A program made the translations under genes and the position numbers. Below are positions 17,728 through 25,689 of a stretch of DNA of 64,000 bases, piece after piece (positions within the stretch are counted from its first letter, which is position 1; each line of letters begins with the position of its first letter). Under the pieces are notes generated by a model, which was not told the origin of the DNA, did not search any database, and saw only the letters and a list, made by a program, of their open reading frames with translations. The stretch covers positions 62,001-126,000 of the forward strand of contig NZ_JAPFPW010000009.1 of assembly GCF_026155325.1 (NCBI RefSeq). Reading direction: 5' to 3'. Source of the stretch: Desulfobotulus pelophilus (GTDB lineage Bacteria > Desulfobacterota > Desulfobacteria > Desulfobacterales > ASO4-4).

Positions 17728-18414
17728 TTATAAAAGTTTGAGCATATCTTCTTCGGCATCCGGATCCAGAGGCTTGCCTTCTTTACGTCTCTGTATGCGG
17801 TCTTTTTCCAGTTTCGTAATGCGTCCCTGCATCTGCTGGATGAGTTCTGCCGGTTCCCTGCGGAACAGATATTCCTCAAACTGACTGCGATAGTTCTGCA
17901 CAAGGCTGATTCCTTCTATCTGCACGTCATAAATCCGCCACTCATTCTGGATGTGGCGCAGCCGGTATATCACAGGAACTTCCGAGTTACTGAGCAGTAC
18001 CCTGGTGCGGACTTCCGAGCGGCCCTCACTGATAATGGACTCTTCATCATACACAACCTGCTCGTTGCGGAAATTTTCCTGCACTTTGCTGATATAGGTA
18101 TTGGCCAGAAGTTTTGCAAAAAGATCCGCAAATTCCTTTTGCTGCTCTGGTGTGAAACGCCGCCAGTTACGGCCTGTTGCCAGCATGGAGATAGTCCTGA
18201 AATCAAAGATATCCTGAACATGTTCAAATAGTTCCTGGTGCTGTTTTTCAGCAAGATCGGGGTCTGGATCTTTGTATCTGGGATCTTTTAAAAGAGAAAT
18301 GGCTGCGTCAATGCGGGTTTGTATGGTTTTCATGGGCCCCATTCCCGCAGAGGCTGCCATGGGCAGGAGGAACACAGCAAGCAGCCAAACAATAAGACAA
18401 CGATGGACTGACAT
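17728..18414 (-). CDS. mlaC: MlaC periplasmic phospholipid-binding protein
   Basis: A 228-residue MlaC/Ttg2D family protein with a signal peptide ending near AASA at residue 23. Family features include FDFRTISMLATGRNWRRFTP, EQQKEFADLFAKLLANTYI and the late NEWRIYDVQIEGISLVQNYR. MlaC shuttles phospholipid between MlaA in the outer membrane and the MlaFED complex. The C-terminal 45 residues (EPAELIQQMQGRITKLEKDR and on) form a charged coiled-coil tail that is longer than usual. Confidence 0.92.
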   Translation of the reverse strand: MSVHRCLIVWLLAVFLLPMAASAGMGPMKTIQTRIDAAISLLKDPRYKDPDPDLAEKQHQELFEHVQDIFDFRTISMLATGRNWRRFTPEQQKEFADLFAKLLANTYISKVQENFRNEQVVYDEESIISEGRSEVRTRVLLSNSEVPVIYRLRHIQNEWRIYDVQIEGISLVQNYRSQFEEYLFRREPAELIQQMQGRITKLEKDRIQRRKEGKPLDPDAEEDMLKLL

Positions 18415-18436
18415 GGCAGTCTCCTTTTATTGTAAA

Positions 18437-18883
18437 CTAAATTCCACCGAATACGTATTTTGCAATCATGTCTTCAATATCAAGGGGGGATTCGGTTTCA
18501 AAGAGGGTGTCGCCTTCGCTCAGGAGAATATCGGATCCGCCAGGAGACAGACGTATGTATTTGTCACCGATGAGGCCGGAGGTTTTTACGGATGCTATGG
18601 TGTCTTCTGAAACGGGGATGTTTTTTTGAATTTTCAGGTGCAGTACGGCCACGAGCCGGTCTGGATCCAGTAAAATCCGGCTGACGCTGCCAACCTGTAC
18701 ACCAGCGATCTCCACTCTGGCTCCGTTGGTCAGACCGGCAACGGAAGCAAAACGGGCTTCTATGGTGTAATAATTACTGCCGATCAGCTCCATTTTGCCT
18801 AGCCTGACGGTTAGGTAGGCTGTGCAGAGAATCCCTGCTATGACAAAAAGGCCGATGGTGGTTTCAATGGTGATTTTTTTCAT
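18437..18883 (-). CDS. mlaD: MlaD MCE-domain lipid-transport subunit
   Basis: A 148-residue protein with one N-terminal transmembrane helix (about residues 8-26) and a single MCE domain (YTIEARFASVAGLTNGARVE, IAGVQVGSV, SGLIGDKYIRLSPGG). It forms the periplasmic ring on the MlaFE transporter. The ATG at 18883 begins the typical MKKITIETTIGLF; the longer upstream reading overlaps the MlaF gene region without family similarity. Length matches short MlaD proteins. Confidence 0.92.
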   Translation of the reverse strand: MKKITIETTIGLFVIAGILCTAYLTVRLGKMELIGSNYYTIEARFASVAGLTNGARVEIAGVQVGSVSRILLDPDRLVAVLHLKIQKNIPVSEDTIASVKTSGLIGDKYIRLSPGGSDILLSEGDTLFETESPLDIEDMIAKYVFGGI

Positions 18884-18965
18884 AAAAGACTCCGTTGGGG
18901 TCCAGGGCATCAGGCTGATATCAGGTGGCAGCCTGACGGAAAACGTTGGCAGTCCTGAATTGATT

Positions 18966-19721
18966 TCAGTCGATAAAGGTTGAATGAACTTCGCCGCGGA
19001 TGAACTGGCTGACCACGGGGGTGGAGCAGGCTTCAATGGTTTGGGATGAACCGGAAAAAACCACCTTTCCTCCGTCAATCATTACAATCTCCTGTGCAAT
19101 GTGAAAAATATCGGGGATTTCATGGCTGACCACAAGAGCGGTGAATCCCAGCGTTTTCTGATAATGGGAAATCATGGCATGAACAGCATTTTTCCGGATA
19201 GGATCCAGCCCTGTGGTTGGTTCATCAAAAAGTACCAGTTCTGGATCGGTGACCAGTGCCCTGGCCATGGCCACCCGTTTCATCATTCCACCTGAAATCT
19301 GGGAGGGGTACAGTTTGCCGACATTTCCGAGATCAAGCTGCTCAAGGCGTGTATGAACTTTTTTAGAAATTGCCGCGGTAGAAAGACGGGTGCCTTCTTG
19401 CAGGGGAAGGGCGATGTTCTCAAAGACAGTCATGGAATCAAACAGTGCACAGCCCTGAAACATATAGCTCATACGGCTGCGGAAATCCCGCGTTTCCTTG
19501 CGGTTCATTTTCAGTATGGGCTGGCCCCGGTAAAGGATTTCTCCCCGGTCAGGTTCCAGCAGGCCGATAATGTGTTTGAGCAGAACGCTTTTACCTTCCC
19601 CGCTTTTACCGATGATGGCCGTGGTCCTGCCCTCTGTTATGGTAAGAGAAATACCGCAGAGAACTGGATTACGGCCGAAGTATTTATGGACATTATCAAG
19701 TTGGATCAGGGGCGTTTCCAT
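18966..19721 (-). CDS. mlaF: MlaF ATP-binding subunit
   Basis: A 251-residue ABC ATPase of the Mla system. Walker A is GKSGEGKSVLLKH near residue 38, the signature SGGMMKRVAMARAL near 142, and Walker B LVLFDEPTTGLDP near 162, with VVSHEIPD following. The SGGMMKR signature is characteristic of MlaF/Ttg2A. It lies 6 bases after the mlaE stop and is followed by mlaD. Confidence 0.93.
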   Translation of the reverse strand: METPLIQLDNVHKYFGRNPVLCGISLTITEGRTTAIIGKSGEGKSVLLKHIIGLLEPDRGEILYRGQPILKMNRKETRDFRSRMSYMFQGCALFDSMTVFENIALPLQEGTRLSTAAISKKVHTRLEQLDLGNVGKLYPSQISGGMMKRVAMARALVTDPELVLFDEPTTGLDPIRKNAVHAMISHYQKTLGFTALVVSHEIPDIFHIAQEIVMIDGGKVVFSGSSQTIEACSTPVVSQFIRGEVHSTFID

Positions 19722-19727
19722 AGTGTC

Positions 19728-20537
19728 TCACAAAAGAAAGGAGGTGAGGATGTAATCGGTAATAAGAATCAGCACCGAACTTTGGACAACGGCAGATGTG
19801 GTGGAAAGCCCAACGCTTTTCGATCCGAATGCGTTTTTACGGCGATGGGTAAAGTACCCCTGATAACAGCAGACCGTTGCCACCACTATGGCAAAAACAA
19901 TGGATTTTACAATGCCTCCAGTTACATCCTGAAGAAGAATGCTGGATTCCACACGGGCAAAGTAAATGCCGGGATTGATTCCCAGCAGCTTGGATCCTGT
20001 TAGATAGCCACCGATAATTCCCACCACATTGAAGATGGATGTCAGCAGGGGGATGCTGATGAGTGCTGCCGCAAGCCTGGGGCTGAATAAAAAACGTACA
20101 GGCTGAATATTCATGGTTTTTAAAGCATCAATCTGTTCCGAAATACGAAGGATGCCAATTTCTGCTGTCATGGCGGATCCGGCCCGGGCCGTTACCATGA
20201 TGGCGGTCAGAACAGGACCCAGTTCCCGTATGAGAGTGAGGGCGACAGCTGAACCCAGATACCCTTCGGAACCAAATTTAATGAGGGTGTAGTAACCCTG
20301 AAGTCCGAGAACCATGCCAGTGAACAAAGCTGTGAGAAAAATAACGAGAATGGATTTAACACCGATGAAGTAAACCTGCTGCAGAATTTTTTTTATCTGA
20401 ATGGGCCATGAAAAAATGTGGACGAACCCTGCACAAAAAAAGAGGGTAAAATGGCCTGCGAGCTGGATTCGTTCCAGCACAATGGCCCCGAAAGTATGCA
20501 GAATACCGGATGTCTCTGGTGTGATTTCCTGATTCAT
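19728..20537 (-). CDS. mlaE: MlaE permease subunit
   Basis: A 269-residue MlaE/YrbE permease, first gene of the operon. It has the amphipathic N-terminal helix and about five membrane segments, with family stretches VYFIGVKSILVIFLTALFTG, FGSEGYLGSAVALTLIRELG, PVLTAIMVTARAGSAMTAEI and EQIDALKTMNIQPVRFLFSP. With MlaF and MlaD it moves phospholipid across the inner membrane interface. Confidence 0.94.
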   Translation of the reverse strand: MNQEITPETSGILHTFGAIVLERIQLAGHFTLFFCAGFVHIFSWPIQIKKILQQVYFIGVKSILVIFLTALFTGMVLGLQGYYTLIKFGSEGYLGSAVALTLIRELGPVLTAIMVTARAGSAMTAEIGILRISEQIDALKTMNIQPVRFLFSPRLAAALISIPLLTSIFNVVGIIGGYLTGSKLLGINPGIYFARVESSILLQDVTGGIVKSIVFAIVVATVCCYQGYFTHRRKNAFGSKSVGLSTTSAVVQSSVLILITDYILTSFLL

Positions 20538-20929
20538 GGAATTTTGGATCCTTGGAAAATGTAAAGGAAGCTACACCCCTAAGTGTTGATGTATGGTATA
20601 GGGGAAAATCTGCCCGGGTGTCAAGAAAAGCCGCCTTTGCATTCTACTGGTATTTTTCATGAGATGCCAAGGCTGGAGGGTAAAACTGACACCCCGTGTC
20701 TGATGGGGGCAGGAGCGGCAGGCTGTCCATGGCTGTTTTTGAGGAAGGCCTGATGGCAGACTTTTTGTCCGGAAATGGCAGGCGGCGGCCTTCTGGCCGC
20801 CTATCAATTGTAGGCGGGATGGGTGGGTGGGATTCTGTTGGCAGGTAAGAAGAAAAATATCATATTGTAGTTTATATTGAAACATTTAGTTTTTATGACT
20901 CTGTCGTTTTCGTTCAGAAAGGAAATGGT
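20538..20929. other. Divergent intergenic region with a GC hairpin
   Basis: These 392 bases separate mlaE (minus) from the RNase H gene (plus). A perfect GGCGGCC-TTCT-GGCCGCC hairpin lies at 20784-20801; it is not followed by a T-tract on either strand. An AT-rich run from 20850 to 20900 could contain the RNase H promoter. I see no gene. Confidence 0.5.
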
Positions 20930-21649
20930 TTGGCTTCCAGAAAAAAATACTATGCGGTTTTACGGGGCAGAAAGCCCGGAGTGTATACGGAGTGGTCGGG
21001 TTCAGGCGGAGCCCAGGAGCAGGTGATGGGTTTTCCTGGAGCCCGCTACAAAGGTTTTGAAAGCATAGAGGATGCCAGGTTGTTTATGAATGGCAAGGCA
21101 GAACCCCTGAAGAAATCTTCCGCCTCAGGAAGTGTCCGTAATTTTCATGGAGGAGGGGACATGACGGTGGATTTCGATGCATGGCCTGTGCGTGTTTATA
21201 GCGATGGAGGTGCCATCGGTAACCCCGGACCCGGGGGGTATGGTACTGTTGTGATACGAAAGGATGGAAGCAGAGAGGAATACAGTCAGGGGTTTTTACT
21301 AACTACGAATAATCGTATGGAGCTTCTCGGGGCCATTGTGGGACTGGAGGCTGTACGGGATGAGGAAGTAGCCGTGCTGGTAACATCGGACTCGCGGTAT
21401 CTGGTCCATGGAATTGAAAAAGGCTGGGCAAAGGGCTGGCGTGCCAGAGGATGGAAGAAGTCTGATGGCAGCCCGGCCTTGAATCCGGATCTGTGGGCCA
21501 GGCTGCTTTCTTTGCTGGATGGCAGAAAGGTACAGTTTCAATGGGTGAAAGGCCATAGCGGTCATGAGGAAAATGAACGCTGTGATGCCCTTGCCCAGGC
21601 AGCCGCAAGGGGGGATGCCCATATTCCAGACCAGGGCTACAAAGGCTGA
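20930..21649 (+). CDS. rnhA: Ribonuclease HI with N-terminal viroplasmin domain
   Basis: A 239-residue protein with an N-terminal Cauli_VI/viroplasmin domain (KKYYAVLRGRKPGVYTEW and MGFPGARYKGFESIEDARLF) that binds RNA-DNA hybrids, a linker, and a C-terminal RNase HI domain. Catalytic acidic residues are visible in VYSDGGAIGNPGPGGYG, TNNRMELLGAI and VTSDSRYLVHGI, with GHSGHEENERCDALA closing the site. It removes RNA from hybrids at R-loops and primers. The start is a TTG at 20930 with AAAGGA upstream; family members begin at the same KKYYAV position. Confidence 0.93.
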   Translation: MASRKKYYAVLRGRKPGVYTEWSGSGGAQEQVMGFPGARYKGFESIEDARLFMNGKAEPLKKSSASGSVRNFHGGGDMTVDFDAWPVRVYSDGGAIGNPGPGGYGTVVIRKDGSREEYSQGFLLTTNNRMELLGAIVGLEAVRDEEVAVLVTSDSRYLVHGIEKGWAKGWRARGWKKSDGSPALNPDLWARLLSLLDGRKVQFQWVKGHSGHEENERCDALAQAAARGDAHIPDQGYKG

Positions 21650-21670
21650 AACCATGGGCTGTTAACAGAA

Positions 21671-21703
21671 AAAGCCCGCTCTCCCAGGGAGGTAGCAGGC
21701 TTT
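21671..21703. terminator. Bidirectional terminator
   Basis: AAAGCCCGCTCTCCC pairs with GGGAGGTAGCAGGCTTT (single mismatches) between the convergent stops of the RNase H gene and the AAA+ ATPase gene. The A and T ends of the stem fit a two-way terminator. Confidence 0.65.
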
Positions 21704-21722
21704 CAGGGTATGCGGTGTATTT

Positions 21723-22976
21723 TCAGGCAGCGGTTTTTTTCACAAAGCCCATAACTGGTCTGGCTGGTTTTCCAGGCCGGTTTTCCAGGGATTGACCTAT
21801 GTCATCCATGATGGTCTGCAGGGTGATTTGTTTTTTTACGCTGTCAAGGCTGACAAAGTGGCCGGCCGCAAGGGAGTCAAGAAGAGAACCCGTTTCAGCC
21901 CGGGCCGTTTCCATGGCAAGTTTTTTTCTGGCAAGGTAATCTTTGCAGAAACGGCTGATGAATGCCCCTTTTTCCATGGGAATGCGATCGGCAAGCTGAA
22001 GGGCATTTTCCATGGAAATGTCATCAAGGATGTTGTATTTTTTGATAAAAAACTGCCACATGCCCGCTTTTTCATGGCGCCCCGGAACCGGTATACGAAC
22101 CGGAGCCAGCCTGCCGTCCCGAATGAGGGTGTCATCAAAGGTTTCGGGATCCGCATTGGTGGTAATGCTGAAAACAAGATCCGGATAGTTGGCGATATAT
22201 TTTTTCAGTACATCCACAGCTTCCTGATAGTAGTCCGCTCCGGAGCTGTTGTGACTGGCCGTATTCATGACGAGTGATGTCGCCTCGTCCAGAAAAACAA
22301 AAGCAGGTTTACCATCTTTGCTACTGGTTTCTACAATGGCGGCAATGGCGGCATCCAGGTTGTGCGCAAGGGAACCTATGTACTTTTCGCTCAAGGCAGC
22401 CACATTGAGTTCCGCTGAGTGGGCACCGGCCTTCTGGTAAACATCCGCAATGGCTTTCTGCAGGGCGGTTTTGCCTGTTCCGCCTTCCCCGTAAAGAATG
22501 ACACCGCTGCTCAGCGGGGGTTCGTTGCGGAGGACCTCGGGTATGCTGGTGCGTATGAGAACTTCGTTGAGTATGGTCGGTTCCATGAAAATTTCAAAAA
22601 GAGGTGCAAGAATGTCTCCATATGGGACCGGGTTCCTGCTGACAGTGTGGGTGGCATAACTTGTACTGGTTTTTTTCTGAACAAAGAGTTCTTCATCCAG
22701 GCAGATAAAATCAGAATGCCGTTCCAGGTTATGGGATCTGGCTGCAAAGGGTGTGAAGATATCGCTTGTATCCACGTCATAGGCGGTGGGGTGATCTCCC
22801 GTTTTCCGGATAAGGGGCGTAAGGTTTCCTGCGTATCGTTTGGAAATCTTGCCATTCAGGTGCAGCCAGATACGGTCCTGTTCATCCCTGAAAATAGCGC
22901 CTGCCTGTCCGTATCCTTCTTCTCCTATGGTCATGTGGCGTATGGTTTTGTGTTGTTTGAAGGCTTCCAGCATCAT
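21723..22976 (-). CDS. AAA+ ATPase of unclear function
   Basis: The protein is about 417 residues. Its N-terminal 130 residues match no family I know. The C-terminal part is a classic AAA module: Walker A YGEGGTGKTAL, Walker B FVFLDEATS, sensor 1 in FSITTNADPETFDDTLIRDG with a likely arginine finger in RDGR, and a helical lid. It resembles classic AAA unfoldases or remodellers more than DNA-binding or replication AAA+ proteins. Starts at 22976 and 22973 (adjacent ATGs) both have the GGGGG ribosome site close by. Flanking genes (RNase H, NamZ-like) give no clue to its client. Confidence 0.75.
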   Translation of the reverse strand: MMLEAFKQHKTIRHMTIGEEGYGQAGAIFRDEQDRIWLHLNGKISKRYAGNLTPLIRKTGDHPTAYDVDTSDIFTPFAARSHNLERHSDFICLDEELFVQKKTSTSYATHTVSRNPVPYGDILAPLFEIFMEPTILNEVLIRTSIPEVLRNEPPLSSGVILYGEGGTGKTALQKAIADVYQKAGAHSAELNVAALSEKYIGSLAHNLDAAIAAIVETSSKDGKPAFVFLDEATSLVMNTASHNSSGADYYQEAVDVLKKYIANYPDLVFSITTNADPETFDDTLIRDGRLAPVRIPVPGRHEKAGMWQFFIKKYNILDDISMENALQLADRIPMEKGAFISRFCKDYLARKKLAMETARAETGSLLDSLAAGHFVSLDSVKKQITLQTIMDDIGQSLENRPGKPARPVMGFVKKTAA

Positions 22977-23220
22977 AGTACCCCCTTTCATAAACGCCGC
23001 TGGGGATCTTCCCCGTCTGTCTTTTCGGGCGTCTGATGCTATCATCGGCAGAAAGGAAGCACGGGTTTAAAAAAAATGTAATGATCTGGAAAAGATCATG
23101 GGTATTGATCCGCAGGAAAAAATACGGGCGGCAGGTAGCCTGGGTGGGGCAAAAAGCAGGGCTGGGTCCTTCGGAACCTTCCCATGGCTAAAGCCAGGGG
23201 CCTTACGGCGACAGTCGGTA

Positions 23221-23251
23221 AAAAAAAGGCAGGCTGTACGGCAGCCTGCCT
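23221..23251 (-). terminator. Terminator after the DUF1343 gene
   Basis: On the minus strand GGCAGGCTG pairs with CAGCCTGCC around a 5-base loop, followed by seven T residues, just beyond the stop of the DUF1343 gene. Confidence 0.85.
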
Positions 23252-23259
23252 CAGGATGA

Positions 23260-24450
23260 TCAGGCCGACCAGGTATCTTTGGGACCATAAAGGAGAAAGT
23301 CCTTTGTCCGGCTGCGATAATCTGCAAGATCTTTTTGCCATGTCTGCCGGAGTTCGTTCGCACTGACACCGTTTTGAAGAGACTCCCGTATCTTGCTGCT
23401 GCCAAGGATCATGTCCATTGGAAGTTTTTCATATTCGTATTCATAGGGAGGCTCTTTCAAGGCAAAGGATGATGGGTGCTGTTCCATCACCGCCTGCAGC
23501 AGACAGAGGCTCTGGTAACAGGGGGAATAGCTTGCGGGTTCGTTGATATGAATCTGAAACCCGTGGCAGGGTTCGCCTGCATATTTTCCTGAAGTTGGCT
23601 CAAAGACAAGGGGGCGCAGTATGGATCCGGCAAGTGCGTCCTCGGGAAGCCTGCGGAGGATGGCATGGGTATTCAGCCATGGAGCGCCAAAGAATTCAAA
23701 GGGTTTGGTTGTACCGCGCCCTTCCGAGAGATTGGTCCCTTCCCAGAGGACCTGTCCGGGGTAAACAAGGGCGGTCTCCGGAGAAGGCATATTGGGGGAG
23801 GGTAGTATCCAGGGGAGTCCCGTTTCCCTGAAACCCATGTCCCGCCGCCATCCTGTCATGGGAATCACGGCAAGATCGGCATGAATCTGATGGACCGTAT
23901 TGATCATGAGGGCGTATTCACCGATGGTGAGGCCATGGCGCATGGGTATGGGATAGAGTCCCACGAAGGAAGCCTGTTCCGGTTCCAGCAGGGGCCCCTC
24001 TGCCTTTATGCCGCCGATGGGGTTGGGCCTGTCCAGCACCACGATGGGAATGCCCGCTTTCCGGGTAGCTTCCATGCACAGGGCAAGGGTATGGATAAAG
24101 GTGTATACCCGTGTTCCCACGTCCTGAATATCCACAAGCAATATGTCGATATGGCCGAGCATTTCGGGTGTGGGGATTCGGGTCTCTCCGTAAAGACTGA
24201 AAACGGGTATGCCCAGAATGGGATCTTCCATGTGGGCCGACTCAATCATGTTATCCTGCTTTTCCGCAAAAAAACCGTGCTGAGGAGAAAAAAGGGCTGT
24301 TAGCTGCCCGGGAAATCGTTTTTGGATATGGTCTCTTGTGTGGATGCAGTCCGGCCCCGTGGATGCAGGATTGGCCAGAAGCCCCAGCTTCCTGCCCGAT
24401 AAAAAAGCAGGAGGATTTTTCAGAATATTATCAAGTCCCGTGCCTGTCAT
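23260..24450 (-). CDS. DUF1343 / NamZ-type exo-beta-N-acetylmuramidase
   Basis: A 396-residue member of DUF1343, for which Bacillus NamZ has been shown to release N-acetylmuramic acid from peptidoglycan fragments. Family stretches are GRKLGLLANPAS, LFSPQHGFFAEKQDNM, IDILLVDIQDVGTRVYTFIH, VLDRPNPIGG, PIPMRHGLTIGEYA and LSEGRGTTKPFEFFGAPWL. It lacks an obvious signal peptide, so it may act in the cytoplasm on imported muropeptides or be exported by another route. It could take part in peptidoglycan recycling. A terminator follows it. Confidence 0.88.
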   Translation of the reverse strand: MTGTGLDNILKNPPAFLSGRKLGLLANPASTGPDCIHTRDHIQKRFPGQLTALFSPQHGFFAEKQDNMIESAHMEDPILGIPVFSLYGETRIPTPEMLGHIDILLVDIQDVGTRVYTFIHTLALCMEATRKAGIPIVVLDRPNPIGGIKAEGPLLEPEQASFVGLYPIPMRHGLTIGEYALMINTVHQIHADLAVIPMTGWRRDMGFRETGLPWILPSPNMPSPETALVYPGQVLWEGTNLSEGRGTTKPFEFFGAPWLNTHAILRRLPEDALAGSILRPLVFEPTSGKYAGEPCHGFQIHINEPASYSPCYQSLCLLQAVMEQHPSSFALKEPPYEYEYEKLPMDMILGSSKIRESLQNGVSANELRQTWQKDLADYRSRTKDFLLYGPKDTWSA

Positions 24451-24594
24451 GTGCTCTCCGGATCGAAAGGGGTGGATAAGGATTATGTCTTTGCCTTGCT
24501 AGCTGATTGTGCTACAAAACAGGGTAACTTGCAAACCCAGCCCGGACGAGCCGGGAACTACCCTTCCTCATTATGATGCTGTCAGGTGCCCCCC

Positions 24595-25005
24595 ATGACT
24601 CCTTGTGTGTTTTTTGTGGATGATGAGCCCCGTATTCTCCAGAGTCTTCGCAGGCTTTTCCGTAACGAGGGCTATACCCTTCATACGTTTGACAGCCCCC
24701 TTGAAGCCCTTGAGCTTGTACCTGATCTGCGTCCTGCCGTTGTGGTGGTGGATCAGCGCATGCCCCGGATGACCGGGCTGGAATTGCTTGAGGAAATAAG
24801 AAAAATCTCACCGGCAACCGTTCGTATCATGCTGACAGCCTACTCGGATGTGGACGTGGTGGTGGGGGGATTGAATTCCTGGACGGTGAACGTTTTTTTG
24901 AAAAAGCCCTGGGATGATGAAGAGCTGCGTACGGAAGTGCGCAATGCCATCCGTTATCACTGTCATCTCACCGAAGGGGGCAGCGAAGCCTGTCGAGGTG
25001 TGTAG
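24595..25005 (+). CDS. Response regulator receiver protein (first gene of the chemosensory cluster)
   Basis: A 136-residue single receiver domain: acidic pair in FFVDDEPRIL, phospho-Asp in VVVDQRMPRMTG, Thr in IMLTAYSD and Lys in VFLKKPWDDEEL. DQRMPxMTG and the AYSD/LKKPWD pattern are typical of receivers in HD-GYP and GGDEF response regulators, but here no output domain follows. The ATG at 24595 is used; GTG at 24586 is an alternative. It starts a run of tightly spaced genes ending at 31322. Confidence 0.85.
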   Translation: MTPCVFFVDDEPRILQSLRRLFRNEGYTLHTFDSPLEALELVPDLRPAVVVVDQRMPRMTGLELLEEIRKISPATVRIMLTAYSDVDVVVGGLNSWTVNVFLKKPWDDEELRTEVRNAIRYHCHLTEGGSEACRGV

Positions 25006-25013
25006 GAGAAGCC

Positions 25014-25292
25014 ATGAATCCATCCGTGGTTCATCAACTGACCGGTCATGCAACAATCTATGATGTAAAGAGGCTGCGGTCCGAGATGATTGATCTCATG
25101 GATAAAAAGACGGGGATTACACTGGATTGCAGTGAAATAGTCCGATGCGATACGGCCTTTTTGCAACTGGTCCTTTCCCTTGCGCAGGCCTGCAAAAAAC
25201 AGAATATATTTTTTTCGATCATTCCAGGGGCTGCGGTGACGGAGGCAGGACGCAGGGCTGGCATGGATTTTTCCGATATCCTACAGATCTGA
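25014..25292 (+). CDS. STAS-domain protein (anti-anti-sigma-like)
   Basis: A 92-residue STAS protein with a GGAG ribosome site. Family features are ATIYDVKRLRSEMIDLMDKK, GITLDCSEIVRCDTAFLQLV, and AVTEAGRRAGM. The usual phospho-Ser position after D-S is occupied by DTAF here, so it may have a Thr or no phospho site. STAS proteins are seen in other chemosensory clusters (for example near CheW-type systems controlling non-motility outputs), so it may link this pathway to a partner-switch. Confidence 0.75.
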   Translation: MNPSVVHQLTGHATIYDVKRLRSEMIDLMDKKTGITLDCSEIVRCDTAFLQLVLSLAQACKKQNIFFSIIPGAAVTEAGRRAGMDFSDILQI

Positions 25293-25307
25293 CGGGATTC
25301 TACTGGA

Positions 25308-25688
25308 ATGGATAAAAGGGTTCTTGTGGTCGATGACGCTCCCAGCATTCGGATGCTGGTGCGTTTTTCCCTTACAAAGGCCGGTTATCTTGTGGATGAA
25401 GCCTGCGATGGTAAAGAAGCCCTTGAAAAGCTGGTGTCGGGTCTCCATCCTGATTTGGTACTTACGGATTTTCATATGCCCCGCATGGATGGTCTGGAGC
25501 TGATTCGGGAAATTCGTGCACAGGGAAACAGCCGTTTTGTTCCTGTTGTCCTTTTTACCAGCCCTCAGGAACCTGAAAAAAGACGGGAAGCCCGTGAGGC
25601 TGGTGCTTCCGCCTGGATAGAAAAGCCCTTCAAACCCGATGCCCTTCAGCGTCTGATCCGCCGATTCATCGGCTCTCCCGGAGTCTGA
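25308..25688 (+). CDS. CheY-like response regulator
   Basis: A 126-residue receiver with VVDDAPSIRMLVRFSLTKAG, phospho-Asp in LVLTDFHMPRMDG, Thr/Ser in VLFTSPQE and Lys in AWIEKPFKPDAL. Ends two bases before the cheA start. It is the likely phospho-acceptor of the adjacent CheA. Confidence 0.9.
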   Translation: MDKRVLVVDDAPSIRMLVRFSLTKAGYLVDEACDGKEALEKLVSGLHPDLVLTDFHMPRMDGLELIREIRAQGNSRFVPVVLFTSPQEPEKRREAREAGASAWIEKPFKPDALQRLIRRFIGSPGV

Positions 25689-25689
25689 T

